Shown: one piece after another, positions 1 through 7,823 of the stretch
Layout of the letters: each line of letters begins with the position of its first letter
How positions within the stretch are numbered: position 1 is the first letter of the stretch
DNA from: RGIG5050 sp045636065
Lineage (GTDB): Bacteria > Verrucomicrobiota > Kiritimatiellia > RFP12 > UBA1067
DNA length: 64,000 nt
NCBI GenBank assembly: GCA_045636065.1
Contig: JAZTWW010000015.1
Span: 3,374 to 67,373, forward strand
Direction: 5' to 3'
Notes under the pieces: generated by a model
The model's database searches: none
Told to the model about the DNA's origin: nothing
Seen by the model: only the letters and a program-made list of their open reading frames with translations
Translations under genes and position numbers: made by a program

Positions 1-1
1 A

Positions 2-157
2 GTGACAGTCCTTTGCATACGCCGCGCGAACGAGAACCCGAAGAAGCCGCGGAGCGTCGTGATCCCGGGCCCGAACGACGCGCTCCTCGACGACGACAAG
101 CTTATAGTGTTCGGAACCCCGAAGCAGATAGACGAGATGGCCGAGATAAAGGGTTGA
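2..157 (+). CDS. C-terminal end of a K+ channel / TrkA-type protein (partial, 5' truncated by the window)
   Basis: The frame is open from base 2 and stops at TGA 155-157, giving the last 51 residues of a longer protein. The segment reads IRRANENPKKP, then VVIPGPNDALLDDDKLIVFG and TPKQIDEM. This is the usual shape of a TrkA-C (RCK-C) ligand-binding domain: an arginine-rich strand, a proline loop, then a D-x-L-hydrophobic-G strand and a short helix. Such domains gate K+ channels or Trk/Ktr uptake systems. The stop lies four bases before the gyrA start, so the two genes are probably co-transcribed. Whether the full protein is a channel or a cytosolic Trk subunit cannot be seen here. Confidence 0.7.
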   Translation: MTVLCIRRANENPKKPRSVVIPGPNDALLDDDKLIVFGTPKQIDEMAEIKG

Positions 158-161
158 ACAA

Positions 162-2729
162 ATGAACGAAGAAGAAGTGAACCAGCCGGAGGACTCCTCC
201 GAAGCGCAGGCTGCGGCGGAAGCAGCTGCCGGGACCGTGGAGAGGGTCGACATCGGCGAGGAGATGAGCCGCGACTACATCGACTATTCGATGAGCGTGA
301 TAGTCGGCCGCGCGCTCCCCGACGTGCGCGACGGCCTCAAGCCCGTCCACCGCCGCTGCCTCTTTTCGATGTACAAGCTCGGCAACACGTGGAACTCCAA
401 GCACCTGAAGAGCGCACGCATCGTCGGCGACGTGATAGGTAAATACCATCCCCACGGCGACAGCGCCGTGTACGAGACGATCGTAAGGATGGCGCAGGAC
501 TTCTCCCTCAGGGTGCCGCTCGTGGACGGCCACGGCAACTTCGGCTCGATAGACGGCGACGGGGCGGCCGCAATGCGTTACACAGAGGTCAGGATGCAGC
601 GCGTCACGGACGAGCTTCTCGGCGACATCGAGAAGGACACCGTCGACATGGTGCCCAACTTCGACGAGACCCTCACAGAGCCGAGCGTCCTTCCCGCGAA
701 GCTCCCGAACCTCCTGCTCAACGGCTCCTCGGGAATCGCCGTCGGCATGGCGACAAACATCCCGCCGCACAACCTCGGCGAACTCTGCGACGGCATAACT
801 TACTACGTGGACCATCCGGACTGCACCATAGACGACCTTCTCCAGTTCGTCAAAGGCCCCGACTTCCCGACCGGCGCGCAGATCTGCGGCCGCAACGGCA
901 TCCTCTCGATGTACAAGACGGGGCGCGGCCAGATATGCGTGAGAGGCAAGGCCGAGATAGAGGACGAGTGGAAGCCCTCGCGCGCGCGCATAATAATAAC
1001 GGAGATCCCCTACACCGTCAACAAGCGCGAGATGCTTCTCAACATGACGCAGCTCGTCAAGGACAAGGTGATAGACGGCATCTCCGACATACGCGACGAG
1101 TCGAAGAAGGACATCCGCATCGTCGTCGAGCTAAAGCGCGACGCCCTTGCGGAGATCGTCCTCAACCGCCTCTACAAGCATACGCAGCTGCAGACGACGT
1201 TCGGCGCGAACATGCTCGCGATCGACAAGGGCCGTCCGCGCGTCATGACGCTCAAGGACTTCTTCAAGGCGTATGTGGACCACCGCTTCGAGGTGATAAC
1301 GAGGCGCACGCGCTTCGAGCTCAAGAAGGCCGAGGCCCGCAAGCACATACTCGACGGACTTCTCATAGCGATCGCCAACCTCGACGACGTGGTGCAGACG
1401 ATCCGCGCCTCCAAGAACCGCGAAGACGCCAAGACGAGGCTCGTCGAGAAGTACCGCTTCTCCGAGCCGCAGGTGAACGCCATCCTAGACATGCGCCTCT
1501 ACCAGCTCACCGGGCTGGAGCGCGAAAAGCTCGAGGACGAACTCAAGGCTCTTCTTCTTACGATAGCGGACTTGAAGGCCATACTGGCCGATGCCGGCAG
1601 GATCTACGCCATCATCAAGGACGATCTTGCGATGATCAAGGAGAAGTTCGCCTCCAAGGATGAGGCGAAGCGCCGCACCGAGATCGTTCCCGACCTCAAC
1701 GAAGTGTCTCTCAAGGACCTCATCGCCGACGAGCCGTGCGTAATAACGCTTTCCGAGCGCGGCTACGTCAAGCGCGTCCCGCTCACCGAGTACAAGGAGC
1801 AGGGCCGCGGCGGCAGGGGCATAAGAGGGGCCGTCTCGAAGGACGAGGACTTCGTGAGGCTCGTGTTCGTCGCCGAGACGCACGACTCTCTCATGTTCTT
1901 CACGAACAAGGGTCGCCTCTTCCTCAAGGGCGCATACGAGATCCCCGAGTTCTCTCGCGCGGCGCCCGGCCGCCCGCTCATAAACTTCCTGAATCTCCAG
2001 GAGGGCGAGCAGGTCTTGAGGCTTCTTCCGATACGCTCCTTCGACGGCGACATCGACGTGATGTTCGCAACCGCGAAGGGCATAGTCAAGAAGACGCTCC
2101 TCGGCGAATACAAGAACGTCAACAGAAGCGGCATAAGGGCGATCTCGATAGACGAGGGCGACACGCTTGTGGAGGTGAGGCTCGTCAAGCCCAGCGACGA
2201 GGTCGTCATGATAACCGCCATGGGCAAGGGCATCCGCTTCAGGGCCGATGAGGTGAGGCGCATGGGCCGCACTGCGGCAGGCGTCACGGGCATCCGCTTC
2301 AAGGAGGAGGACGACCGCGTCTGCTCGCTCGATGTGGTGAACAACGCGAAGACGCTTCTCGTCGCCACGGAGAACGGGTACGGCAAGCGCACCGAGTTCC
2401 CAGAGTACCGCCAGACGCACAGGGGCGGCATGGGCGTCACGGCGATAAAGGGCGCCGAGAGGAACGGGCTTATCGTGGCCGCGCACGCCGTGGCGGACGA
2501 CGAGTCCATCGTCACCATGACATCCGGCGGCATGATGGTCCGCCAGCGCGTCGTCGACATCCGCGTCACGGGAAGGAACGCGCAGGGCGTCAAGCTCGTC
2601 ACGCTCGGAGAAGGCGAAAGGCTCGTATCCATGAGCGTCGTCGAGGCGGAGGAGATGCCGCAGGACGATTCGCCGACTGTCGAATTCGTCGATGATGAAA
2701 GCGAGGTTTCAGGCGATGGAGAGGGCTGA
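162..2729 (+). CDS. gyrA: DNA gyrase subunit A
   Basis: GyrA is the DNA-breaking subunit of the A2B2 gyrase that introduces negative supercoils. The 855-residue length is normal. The breakage-reunion domain begins with SRDYIDYSMSVIVGRALPDV, and the active-site tyrosine is Y140 in AMRYTEVRMQ. The C-terminal beta-pinwheel starts with the GyrA box QGRGGRG at about residue 547, which favours gyrase over topoisomerase IV (ParC). The protein ends in an acidic tail rich in D and E, common in GyrA. The start at 162 follows an AAAGGG stretch. gyrB is not in the window. The 3' end overlaps the following acyl carrier protein gene. Confidence 0.97.
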   Translation: MNEEEVNQPEDSSEAQAAAEAAAGTVERVDIGEEMSRDYIDYSMSVIVGRALPDVRDGLKPVHRRCLFSMYKLGNTWNSKHLKSARIVGDVIGKYHPHGDSAVYETIVRMAQDFSLRVPLVDGHGNFGSIDGDGAAAMRYTEVRMQRVTDELLGDIEKDTVDMVPNFDETLTEPSVLPAKLPNLLLNGSSGIAVGMATNIPPHNLGELCDGITYYVDHPDCTIDDLLQFVKGPDFPTGAQICGRNGILSMYKTGRGQICVRGKAEIEDEWKPSRARIIITEIPYTVNKREMLLNMTQLVKDKVIDGISDIRDESKKDIRIVVELKRDALAEIVLNRLYKHTQLQTTFGANMLAIDKGRPRVMTLKDFFKAYVDHRFEVITRRTRFELKKAEARKHILDGLLIAIANLDDVVQTIRASKNREDAKTRLVEKYRFSEPQVNAILDMRLYQLTGLEREKLEDELKALLLTIADLKAILADAGRIYAIIKDDLAMIKEKFASKDEAKRRTEIVPDLNEVSLKDLIADEPCVITLSERGYVKRVPLTEYKEQGRGGRGIRGAVSKDEDFVRLVFVAETHDSLMFFTNKGRLFLKGAYEIPEFSRAAPGRPLINFLNLQEGEQVLRLLPIRSFDGDIDVMFATAKGIVKKTLLGEYKNVNRSGIRAISIDEGDTLVEVRLVKPSDEVVMITAMGKGIRFRADEVRRMGRTAAGVTGIRFKEEDDRVCSLDVVNNAKTLLVATENGYGKRTEFPEYRQTHRGGMGVTAIKGAERNGLIVAAHAVADDESIVTMTSGGMMVRQRVVDIRVTGRNAQGVKLVTLGEGERLVSMSVVEAEEMPQDDSPTVEFVDDESEVSGDGEG

Positions 2730-2979
2730 TCTTGAAAGAAGGCTCAAGGAGCTTGTGATATCGAGCCTTGACCTTGAGGACGTCTCCGTCGATGATATAC
2801 AGACGGACATCCCGCTTTTCGGCGAAGGGCTTGGGCTCGATTCCATAGACGCGCTCGAGCTGGGGATGGCAGTAAGGAAGGAGTTCGGGGTGAAGTTCTC
2901 CCAGAACCCCGCCGACAACAGGGCAATATTCAGAAGCGTCGCGACGCTTGCGGACTTTATAGAAGGGAACGGGAAATGA
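2716..2979 (+). CDS. Acyl carrier protein, first of a pair
   Basis: This small acidic protein (87 residues from ATG 2716) carries the phosphopantetheine attachment motif GLDSIDALELG with the modified serine at about residue 43. ACPs hold growing or activated acyl chains as thioesters. I prefer ATG 2716, inside the last codons of gyrA; ATG 2692 would add eight residues. The ATGA overlap at 2976 couples it to a second ACP, and an acyl ligase/dehydratase fusion follows. Two consecutive ACPs next to a COG4648 domain, an acyl ligase and a dehydratase are typical of aryl-polyene-like clusters. It is probably not the FabD/FabF housekeeping ACP, because no fatty-acid synthase genes are nearby. Confidence 0.85.
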   Translation: MERADLERRLKELVISSLDLEDVSVDDIQTDIPLFGEGLGLDSIDALELGMAVRKEFGVKFSQNPADNRAIFRSVATLADFIEGNGK

Positions 2980-3221
2980 ATGAGTCTGACATCGAGAAGA
3001 TGATTGTCGACACGCTTGTCGCCGACTTCGAATGCGAACGCGAGTCGCTCAAGCCGGAGACGGACCTTTTCGCCGAGCTCGATCTCGATTCGATCGATGC
3101 GGTCGATCTCATCGTCCGTCTGCAGCAGCAGATCGGCAAGAAGGTGGATCCGGAGGATTTCCGCTCCATAAGGACTCTAGGCGACGTCACAAAGACCGTC
3201 GCGAAGCTCGTCAACGGCTGA
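2976..3221 (+). CDS. Acyl carrier protein, second of a pair
   Basis: An 81-residue ACP with the motif LDLDSIDAVDLI; the serine at about position 39 is the expected phosphopantetheine site. Its ATG overlaps the stop of the first ACP (ATGA, 2976-2979), so translation is probably coupled. The two carrier proteins differ clearly in sequence and are not a recent duplication. In aryl-polyene clusters one ACP usually carries the starter and the other the extender chain; whether that division holds here is inference. The next gene begins seven bases downstream. Confidence 0.88.
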   Translation: MNESDIEKMIVDTLVADFECERESLKPETDLFAELDLDSIDAVDLIVRLQQQIGKKVDPEDFRSIRTLGDVTKTVAKLVNG

Positions 3222-3228
3222 GGCCCGC

Positions 3229-4902
3229 TTGAGCGCTAAAACGCCGCCAGCGGGAAAGCTTTTCCCTCCCGTCGCGCTTGCCGTGTGCATCGCGCTTGCC
3301 GTGGCGTTGCGCAATTTCGTTTTTGTCGCCTGGTACCCCGTGGCGGCAAGCCTGCTCGCGGGCTCCGCGTTTGCGCTCTCGCTTCTTCCAAGGCGCGGCG
3401 ATACGCTCGCCCACTCGTTCGACCTCGCGCTTTCGGGCGGCATCGATCCCGAAGGCGCAAGGGCCTATTGCAGGAAGGTGACCGCCGCCTGGTGGATCGT
3501 CCTCTGGGCGAACGCCGCCGTGGCGGCCGCAACGGTCTACGCCCCAAGGTGGGTCTGGTTCACGTGGAACTGCGCCTTGAGCTACGCGGCGCTGGGGCTC
3601 GTGTGGGCGGTTGAAATGCGCATAAGAAGAAGGACTTTCGCGGTCAGGTTCTCGACGAGCGGATCGACCGGCTCCGCCAAACATATAGTAAAGACATTCG
3701 AGTCCCTTGCGAAGGAGGTCGCGATGCACAGATCGCGCCTCAAGGACATCCTCGCGAAGAATCCGGTATTCCTCTCGACCGTCGATCCAACGCACATGTA
3801 CGGAACCTTGTGGCGCAGGATGCTCCCCGAAGCGGCAGGATGCGAAGCGGATCCATCCGTCATAGGGACGCCCGAGGAGCTTATAGCCAAGATGTCGGCG
3901 GCTCAAAGCGTCTTTCTTGTGACGACGCCGAGCTTCATCGCCCATCTCGCGAAATACGCGGACGGCTACGAGATCCCAAGAAACGTCGTCGCCCTGACGA
4001 CGAGCGGCGCCCTCTTGGAGCCTCGGGTGGCAGAGGCGGCAAAGCGCATCTTCGGCGTCGTACCCCTCGAGATTTTCGGCAGTACGGAGACGGGCGGCGT
4101 CGCGTGGCGCCGGCAGGATGGCGGAGACGGGCTTTGGCGCGTCTTTGATCCGGTAAAGGTTGGAATTTCGGAGAATGGAACTTTGAAGGTCCAATCACCG
4201 TTCTCCTTCAAGCGCGGCTGGTACGAGATGGGCGACGGCGTGGAACTCGAGCCAGACGGACGAGCCTTCAAACTTCTCGGGAGGCGCGACAGAATGGTCA
4301 AGATTGCCGAAGAGAGGGTGGATCTCGCGGAGATGGAGGCGCTCGCGTCAGGCGCTCTGGGCGGGGTTGAGGTGCATCTCGTGAAGCTCGATGGAGAGAC
4401 GGGGCCGATTCTTGGCGCCGTAGTCGAAGGGGAGAGCCGTCCGCCCCTTGAGATGAGATCGGCCCTTTTGAAGGTCTTCCCGAAGGGGACTTTGCCGAGG
4501 CGCTTCAGGTTCGTGAAGGAGATCGCGCACAACGAGCAGGGGAAGGTGACGGACGGCTACTTGAGATCGCTTTTCGAGCGTCCTTCCGAGCCTCCGCCAA
4601 AGCCCGGCAAGGTCGAGATCCCCGTAAGGTACGAAGCCGGCGAGTCCTGCTTCGACGGCCATTTCCCCGGCTTCCCGATACTTCCCGGGGTCATCCAGCT
4701 CGGAAGGGCCGTTGACGAGGCCCGCAGGGCTTTCGCGATCGCATCCCCGCTCAAGACTGTTAAGAAAATGAAGTTCATGAGCCCTATACGCCCTGGAATG
4801 GGCGTGACGCTGGCTCTGGAACGCCGCGGTGCAGGCGAAGTCTCCTACGCCTTTGAAGCGGACGGGTGCGTCCACTCGTGCGGCACGCTGATTTTTTCTT
4901 AA
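3229..4902 (+). CDS. Fusion protein: COG4648-like membrane domain + AMP-forming acyl ligase + ApeI/FabZ-like hot-dog dehydratase
   Basis: Three parts are visible in 557 residues. Residues 1-135 hold about four membrane helices with the motif YCRKVTAAWWIV and a RIRRRTF end, resembling the COG4648 membrane protein of aryl-polyene clusters. Residues 140-445 form an adenylating enzyme with the phosphate loop STSGSTGSAK, FGSTETGG, a GRRDRMVKI hinge and the A10-like EQGKVTDGYL. Residues 460-557 are a hot-dog domain with HFPGFPILPGV, as in FabZ/ApeI dehydratases. The start is a TTG at 3229; an earlier overlapping start is possible. The likely role is loading an acid onto the adjacent ACPs and dehydrating 3-hydroxyacyl intermediates at the membrane. 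Ketosynthase and ketoreductase genes are absent here. Confidence 0.82.
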   Translation: MSAKTPPAGKLFPPVALAVCIALAVALRNFVFVAWYPVAASLLAGSAFALSLLPRRGDTLAHSFDLALSGGIDPEGARAYCRKVTAAWWIVLWANAAVAAATVYAPRWVWFTWNCALSYAALGLVWAVEMRIRRRTFAVRFSTSGSTGSAKHIVKTFESLAKEVAMHRSRLKDILAKNPVFLSTVDPTHMYGTLWRRMLPEAAGCEADPSVIGTPEELIAKMSAAQSVFLVTTPSFIAHLAKYADGYEIPRNVVALTTSGALLEPRVAEAAKRIFGVVPLEIFGSTETGGVAWRRQDGGDGLWRVFDPVKVGISENGTLKVQSPFSFKRGWYEMGDGVELEPDGRAFKLLGRRDRMVKIAEERVDLAEMEALASGALGGVEVHLVKLDGETGPILGAVVEGESRPPLEMRSALLKVFPKGTLPRRFRFVKEIAHNEQGKVTDGYLRSLFERPSEPPPKPGKVEIPVRYEAGESCFDGHFPGFPILPGVIQLGRAVDEARRAFAIASPLKTVKKMKFMSPIRPGMGVTLALERRGAGEVSYAFEADGCVHSCGTLIFS

Positions 4903-4910
4903 AATCCCAT

Positions 4911-4940
4911 TTGACGAAAGGCGCGTCTTTGGAGTATAAT
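4911..4940 (+). promoter_or_regulatory. Sigma-70-type promoter of the V-ATPase operon
   Basis: TTGACG at 4911-4916 and TATAAT at 4935-4940 are separated by 18 bases. The RNA should start near 4947, leaving a short leader with the ribosome site GGAGGTG before ATG 4968. It lies directly after the stop of the acyl ligase gene. Confidence 0.85.
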
Positions 4941-4967
4941 ACGCAAAGTCAATTTCGGAGGTGTTCA

Positions 4968-5546
4968 ATGGCAGAAGAACTGCAGTCGTTGCTAGAGAGA
5001 ATCCAGAAGGATGGCGTTGACAAGGCCAACGCCGAAGCCGCAGAGATCGTCGCCAAGGCAAAGGCCGAGGCGGCGGCCATCGTCAAGAAGGCGAAAGAGG
5101 AGGCAGCCGAATCTTCGGCGGCAGCCAAGGCGGAGGCCGAAGCCGGCGCGAAGCGCGCCGAGGCCACGATCCGCCAGGCCGCGCGCGATACGATCCTCAG
5201 CGTCGAGGCGGCCGTCACGAAGATGCTGGAGGGCCTGCTCGCGAAGGATGTCGAGGCCGCCCTGGCAACGCCTGCACAGGTCGCGCCGCTCGCGCTCGCC
5301 GCGATCACCGTCCTCGGCGATCCCACGGCAGAGGTCGCCGCCAACGCTCCTCTCGCCGCAGCGCTCAAGAGCCAGCTTGCCGCCGCCGCCAAGAAGGGCG
5401 TCAAGATCGTCACCGACGAATCGATCCAGAGCGGATTCTCCGTGAGGCTCGACGGCGGCAGGGTCGAGCACGACTTCACCGGGGATGCCGTCGTAGCGGC
5501 CCTCTCAAAGCGCCTCAGGCCGCAGCTTGCGGCCCTTCTAAAGTGA
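4968..5546 (+). CDS. atpE: V/A-type ATPase subunit E (peripheral stalk)
   Basis: Subunit E forms the peripheral stator stalk that holds the A3B3 head against rotation. The 192-residue protein starts MAEELQSLLERIQKDGVDKA and continues as a long Ala/Glu/Lys helix to about residue 85, which is the E-family N-terminus. The C-terminal half is a compact alpha/beta domain. The ATG at 4968 was chosen over an in-frame upstream codon at 4866 because it follows GGAGGTG and lies downstream of the promoter. It is the first gene of a V-ATPase operon in the order E, DUF2764, A, B, the order also known from Chlamydia and Bacteroides. Confidence 0.9.
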   Translation: MAEELQSLLERIQKDGVDKANAEAAEIVAKAKAEAAAIVKKAKEEAAESSAAAKAEAEAGAKRAEATIRQAARDTILSVEAAVTKMLEGLLAKDVEAALATPAQVAPLALAAITVLGDPTAEVAANAPLAAALKSQLAAAAKKGVKIVTDESIQSGFSVRLDGGRVEHDFTGDAVVAALSKRLRPQLAALLK

Positions 5547-5560
5547 AGCGGTAGACTGAA

Positions 5561-6070
5561 ATGGCTGCCGACTATCTGATTTCAAGCCTTCCCCCCGTTT
5601 CGTTCGACGCTCCCGCGCCGATGACGGTGGAGGCATTCGATGCGAAATGCGTCGAGCATATCGGCGCACCCGCATTGGAGGCGATGCCGGAGCTCGCGGC
5701 CGAATGGAACGACCTCAAGACCCAGATCATGAACGCAATCGCCGCCGAGCGCGCCAAGGCCCGCGGAGTAGATGCGTCGCGCTGGCTGAGGCCCGTCGAA
5801 GGCTGTTCGATCTTCTGGCGCACGCGCGCCCAGGCCGCGATGCAGGAGAAGGATCCCGTAAAGCGCGATGCGATGATAGACCGCATCCTCTGGGATGCCG
5901 CAGGCGAGCTCGTTCCGGCGTCTTCGCCGCTCTCGGCCGCCGCCGCGCTGACGTACAGGGTGCGCCTTGAAATCGCGGCGCGCCGCGAGAGGATCTCCAC
6001 CGAGGAAGGCAACAGCGTTTTCAACAATCTCGTCGCCGCAGCCGAGAATGCGGCGGGCACAAAGGAATGA
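5561..6070 (+). CDS. DUF2764 family protein of the V-ATPase operon (subunit C-like)
   Basis: The 169-residue protein begins MAADYLISSLPPVSFDAPAP, the typical opening of DUF2764 proteins, which sit between subunits E and A in V-ATPase operons of Chlamydia, Bacteroides and other PVC/FCB bacteria. It is mostly helical. These operons usually lack a recognisable subunit C, so DUF2764 is suspected to replace it as the link between rotor and head; this is inference from context. It starts 14 bases after subunit E and ends 4 bases before subunit A. Confidence 0.8.
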   Translation: MAADYLISSLPPVSFDAPAPMTVEAFDAKCVEHIGAPALEAMPELAAEWNDLKTQIMNAIAAERAKARGVDASRWLRPVEGCSIFWRTRAQAAMQEKDPVKRDAMIDRILWDAAGELVPASSPLSAAAALTYRVRLEIAARRERISTEEGNSVFNNLVAAAENAAGTKE

Positions 6071-6074
6071 CCAC

Positions 6075-7823
6075 ATGACGACAACCGGTAAAATCGTCGG
6101 CGTAAACGGCAACATGATCACCGTGAAGTTCAACGGAGCGGTGGCGCAGAATGAAGTCGGATACGCCGTTTTGGGCGACAAGCGCCTCATGGCCGAAATC
6201 GTTCGCGTCAGGGGAGACCTCTGCGACATGCAGGTGTTCGATTCCACGACGCAGCTCTCCGTCGGCGACGCGGTGGAGTTCGAAGGCGAGCTTCTCGCCG
6301 TCGAGCTGGGGCCGGGCATCCTGACGCAGGTGTACGACGGGCTTCAGAACCCGCTAGCCGAACTTGCGAAGGAGGCCAGGAAGATTTCCAAGGATGCCGA
6401 GTACTTCCTTCAGCGCGGCATGTACCTCAAGGGGCTCGACCGCGAGAAGACGTGGGGCTTCACGCCTACGGCGAAGCCGGGCGATCGCATCACCGCCGGC
6501 GAGGCCGTCGGTTTCGTCAAGGAAGGCATCTTCGACCACCGCATAATGGTTCCGTTCCGCCTACAGGGCGCGTATACGGTAAAGAGCGTTGCCCCCAAAG
6601 GCGAATACACGGTTGAGGATGTCGTAGCCGTCATAACCGGGCCCGACGGGAAGGATGTCGAGGTCAGGATGTACCAGCGCTGGCCCGTCAAGGTGCCGAT
6701 CAAGGCGTACGTCGAAAGGCTCGCCCCCACGGAGACGCTCACCACGAGCGTAAGGACGATCGATACGTTCTTCCCCGTCGCGGTAGGCGGCACGTACTGC
6801 ATCCCCGGGCCGTTCGGCGCGGGCAAGACGGTCCTTCAGCAGACCACGGCCCGCTACGCCGAGGTCGACATCGTCATATCCGCGGCGTGCGGCGAGCGCG
6901 CCGGCGAAGTCGTCGAAACCCTGAAGGAGTTCCCCGAGCTTATCGACCCCAAGACGGGCCGCTCGCTCATGGAGCGCACGTGCATCATCTGCAACACCTC
7001 CTCGATGCCTGTCGCGAGCCGTGAAGCGTCCGTGTATACGGCCGTGACGCTCGCCGAGTACTACAGGCAGATGGGCCTCAATGTCCTCGTCCTCGCAGAC
7101 TCCACGTCCCGCTGGGCGCAGGCCATGCGCGAACTTTCCGGCCGCCTTGAGGAGATCCCCGGCGAAGAGGCGTTCCCGGCGTACCTCGAAAGCCGCATCG
7201 CTGCGTTCTACGAGCGCGCCGGCCGCGTCAGGCTCAAGGACGGCTCGATCGGCTCCGTCACGATCGGCGGAACGGTTTCGCCGGCGGGCGGCAACTTCGA
7301 CGAGCCCGTCACGCAGGCCACGCTCAAGGTCGTCGGCGGCTTCCACGGCTTGAGCCGCGCCCGTTCCGACGCCCGCCGCTATCCGGCCATCGACCCTCTC
7401 GAGTCCTGGAGCAAGTACCCCAGCGTCATCGAGCAGGCGCGCGTCGAGAAGGCGCGCACGCTTCTGAGGAAGGGCAACGAGGTCGGCCAGATGATGAAGG
7501 TCGTCGGCGAGGAAGGCACGAGCCTTGCGGACTTCACCGACTACCTGAAGAGCGAATTCCTCGATGCCGTCTACCTGCAGCAGAACGCGTTCTCCGATGT
7601 CGACGCCTCGACTCCGAAGGCGCGCCAGCAGGTGATGTTCGACGTCGTCGAAAAGACGCTCTTCACAGACTACAAGTTTGAGGACAAGGATGCTACGCGC
7701 AAGTTCTTCATGGGGCTTCAGCAGGCGTTCATCGACTGGAACAACGTAAAGAGCGACGATCCCGCCTTCGAGGACGGGAAGAATGCGCTCATCGCGAAGA
7801 TTGAGGAGGCCGCCCGTGTTTGA
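6075..7823 (+). CDS. atpA: V/A-type ATPase catalytic subunit A
   Basis: Subunit A carries the catalytic nucleotide site of the ion-pumping or ATP-making V/A-ATPase. The protein is 582 residues from ATG 6075, normal for the family. Visible motifs are the Walker A loop GPFGAGKT (about residues 245-252), the GER stretch in SAACGERAGEV, and DSTSRWAQAMRELSGRLEEI. The A-type bulge domain lies between the N-terminal barrel and the P-loop. An in-frame extension to 5967 was rejected because it would lie inside the DUF2764 gene. The 3' end overlaps the subunit B start by eight bases. Confidence 0.97.
   Translation: MTTTGKIVGVNGNMITVKFNGAVAQNEVGYAVLGDKRLMAEIVRVRGDLCDMQVFDSTTQLSVGDAVEFEGELLAVELGPGILTQVYDGLQNPLAELAKEARKISKDAEYFLQRGMYLKGLDREKTWGFTPTAKPGDRITAGEAVGFVKEGIFDHRIMVPFRLQGAYTVKSVAPKGEYTVEDVVAVITGPDGKDVEVRMYQRWPVKVPIKAYVERLAPTETLTTSVRTIDTFFPVAVGGTYCIPGPFGAGKTVLQQTTARYAEVDIVISAACGERAGEVVETLKEFPELIDPKTGRSLMERTCIICNTSSMPVASREASVYTAVTLAEYYRQMGLNVLVLADSTSRWAQAMRELSGRLEEIPGEEAFPAYLESRIAAFYERAGRVRLKDGSIGSVTIGGTVSPAGGNFDEPVTQATLKVVGGFHGLSRARSDARRYPAIDPLESWSKYPSVIEQARVEKARTLLRKGNEVGQMMKVVGEEGTSLADFTDYLKSEFLDAVYLQQNAFSDVDASTPKARQQVMFDVVEKTLFTDYKFEDKDATRKFFMGLQQAFIDWNNVKSDDPAFEDGKNALIAKIEEAARV

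Noticed and set aside
162..2729. Topoisomerase IV subunit A (parC) instead of gyrA
   Set aside because: A GyrA box (QGRGGRG) and the full six-blade length favour gyrase.
4866..4967. Longer N-terminus for V-ATPase subunit E
   Set aside because: It would overlap the promoter and the previous gene; ATG 4968 has a strong ribosome site.
5967..6074. Longer N-terminus for V-ATPase subunit A
   Set aside because: The extra codons lie inside the DUF2764 gene in another frame; subunit A families start at MTTTGKIVGVNGN-like sequence.
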